From Dama dama (lineage: Eukaryota; Chordata; Mammalia; Artiodactyla; Cervidae), in NCBI RefSeq assembly GCF_033118175.1, contig NC_083692.1, positions 90,004,501 to 90,068,500 on the forward strand: a stretch of 64,000 nucleotides of DNA, read 5' to 3'. The notes under the pieces are model-generated. The model saw only the letters and a list, made by a program, of their open reading frames with translations, was not told the origin of the DNA and made no database searches. Below are positions 63,994-64,000 of this stretch, in pieces; position 1 is the stretch's first letter; each line of letters begins with the position of its first letter. The translations under genes were made by a program, and so were the position numbers.

Positions 63994-64000
63994 CAAGAAT

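Noticed and set aside
1..64000. A novel host multi-gene system
   Set aside because: I searched both strands for clustered intact frames, splice-consistent exons or RNA genes and found only repeats, proviral remnants, a NUMT and one retropseudogene.

Overview
The window is nuclear DNA from a pecoran (horned-type) ruminant. This follows from the repeats: BovB (RTE) LINEs, Bov-tA and BOV-A2 SINEs built on the BovB tail, CHR-type tRNA-Glu SINEs, and an L1 of the bovine L1_BT type. I cannot tell cattle, sheep, goat, deer or antelope apart from this sequence. I find no intact host protein-coding gene; open frames belong to transposable elements or are chance frames. The one host-gene-derived segment I recognise is a broken, intronless copy of part of TPX2 on the minus strand (about 53.4-54.2 kb).

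Layout. 1-6 kb: old L1 ORF2 pieces with nested CHR SINEs, a short young L1 tail with target-site duplications (TSDs), two opposed mariner remnants, and little else. 6-11.6 kb: SINEs, another L1 tail with TSDs, and a nuclear copy of mitochondrial DNA (tRNA-Phe, 12S, start of 16S rRNA) split by two Bov-tA/BOV-A2 insertions, an L1 tail and a 1.6-kb BovB. 11.6-13.7 kb: LTRs and a GC-rich segment. 13.7-27.1 kb: repeated copies of a compound unit, made of an L1 ORF2 3' end plus 3' UTR and two non-L1 segments that I call A and B, interrupted by LTRs and by a nested minus-strand ERV/L1/solo-LTR complex at 19.2-23.8 kb.

27.1-35.1 kb: an essentially full-length L1 (5' UTR, ORF1, ORF2, poly-A, 16-bp TSDs) disabled by stops and frameshifts. 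35.1-37.5 kb: more of the repeat unit. 37,482-47,012: a complete but defective gammaretrovirus-like provirus (350-bp LTRs, gag-pro-pol-env in order, 4-bp TSD) with a solo LTR of another family inside pol. 47-50 kb: a duplicated minisatellite segment, a BovB tail and a GC-rich island with a CTCF-like motif. 50-58 kb: repeat units again, with LTRs, Bov-tA elements and the TPX2 retrocopy. 58-62.8 kb: a cluster of BovB pieces in opposite orientations, including one whose 5' half is inverted, interrupted by an LTR. 62.8-64 kb: an L1 3' UTR and a final Bov-tA.

Nothing here works as a pathway. The unit of interest is structural: an old tandem L1-plus-spacer array that has served as a landing zone for several later waves of retroelements. 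The most useful observations are the A/B/L1 array, the layered mitochondrial insert, the datable provirus, the TSD-bounded solo LTRs (one with an open U3 frame), and the 5'-inverted BovB.
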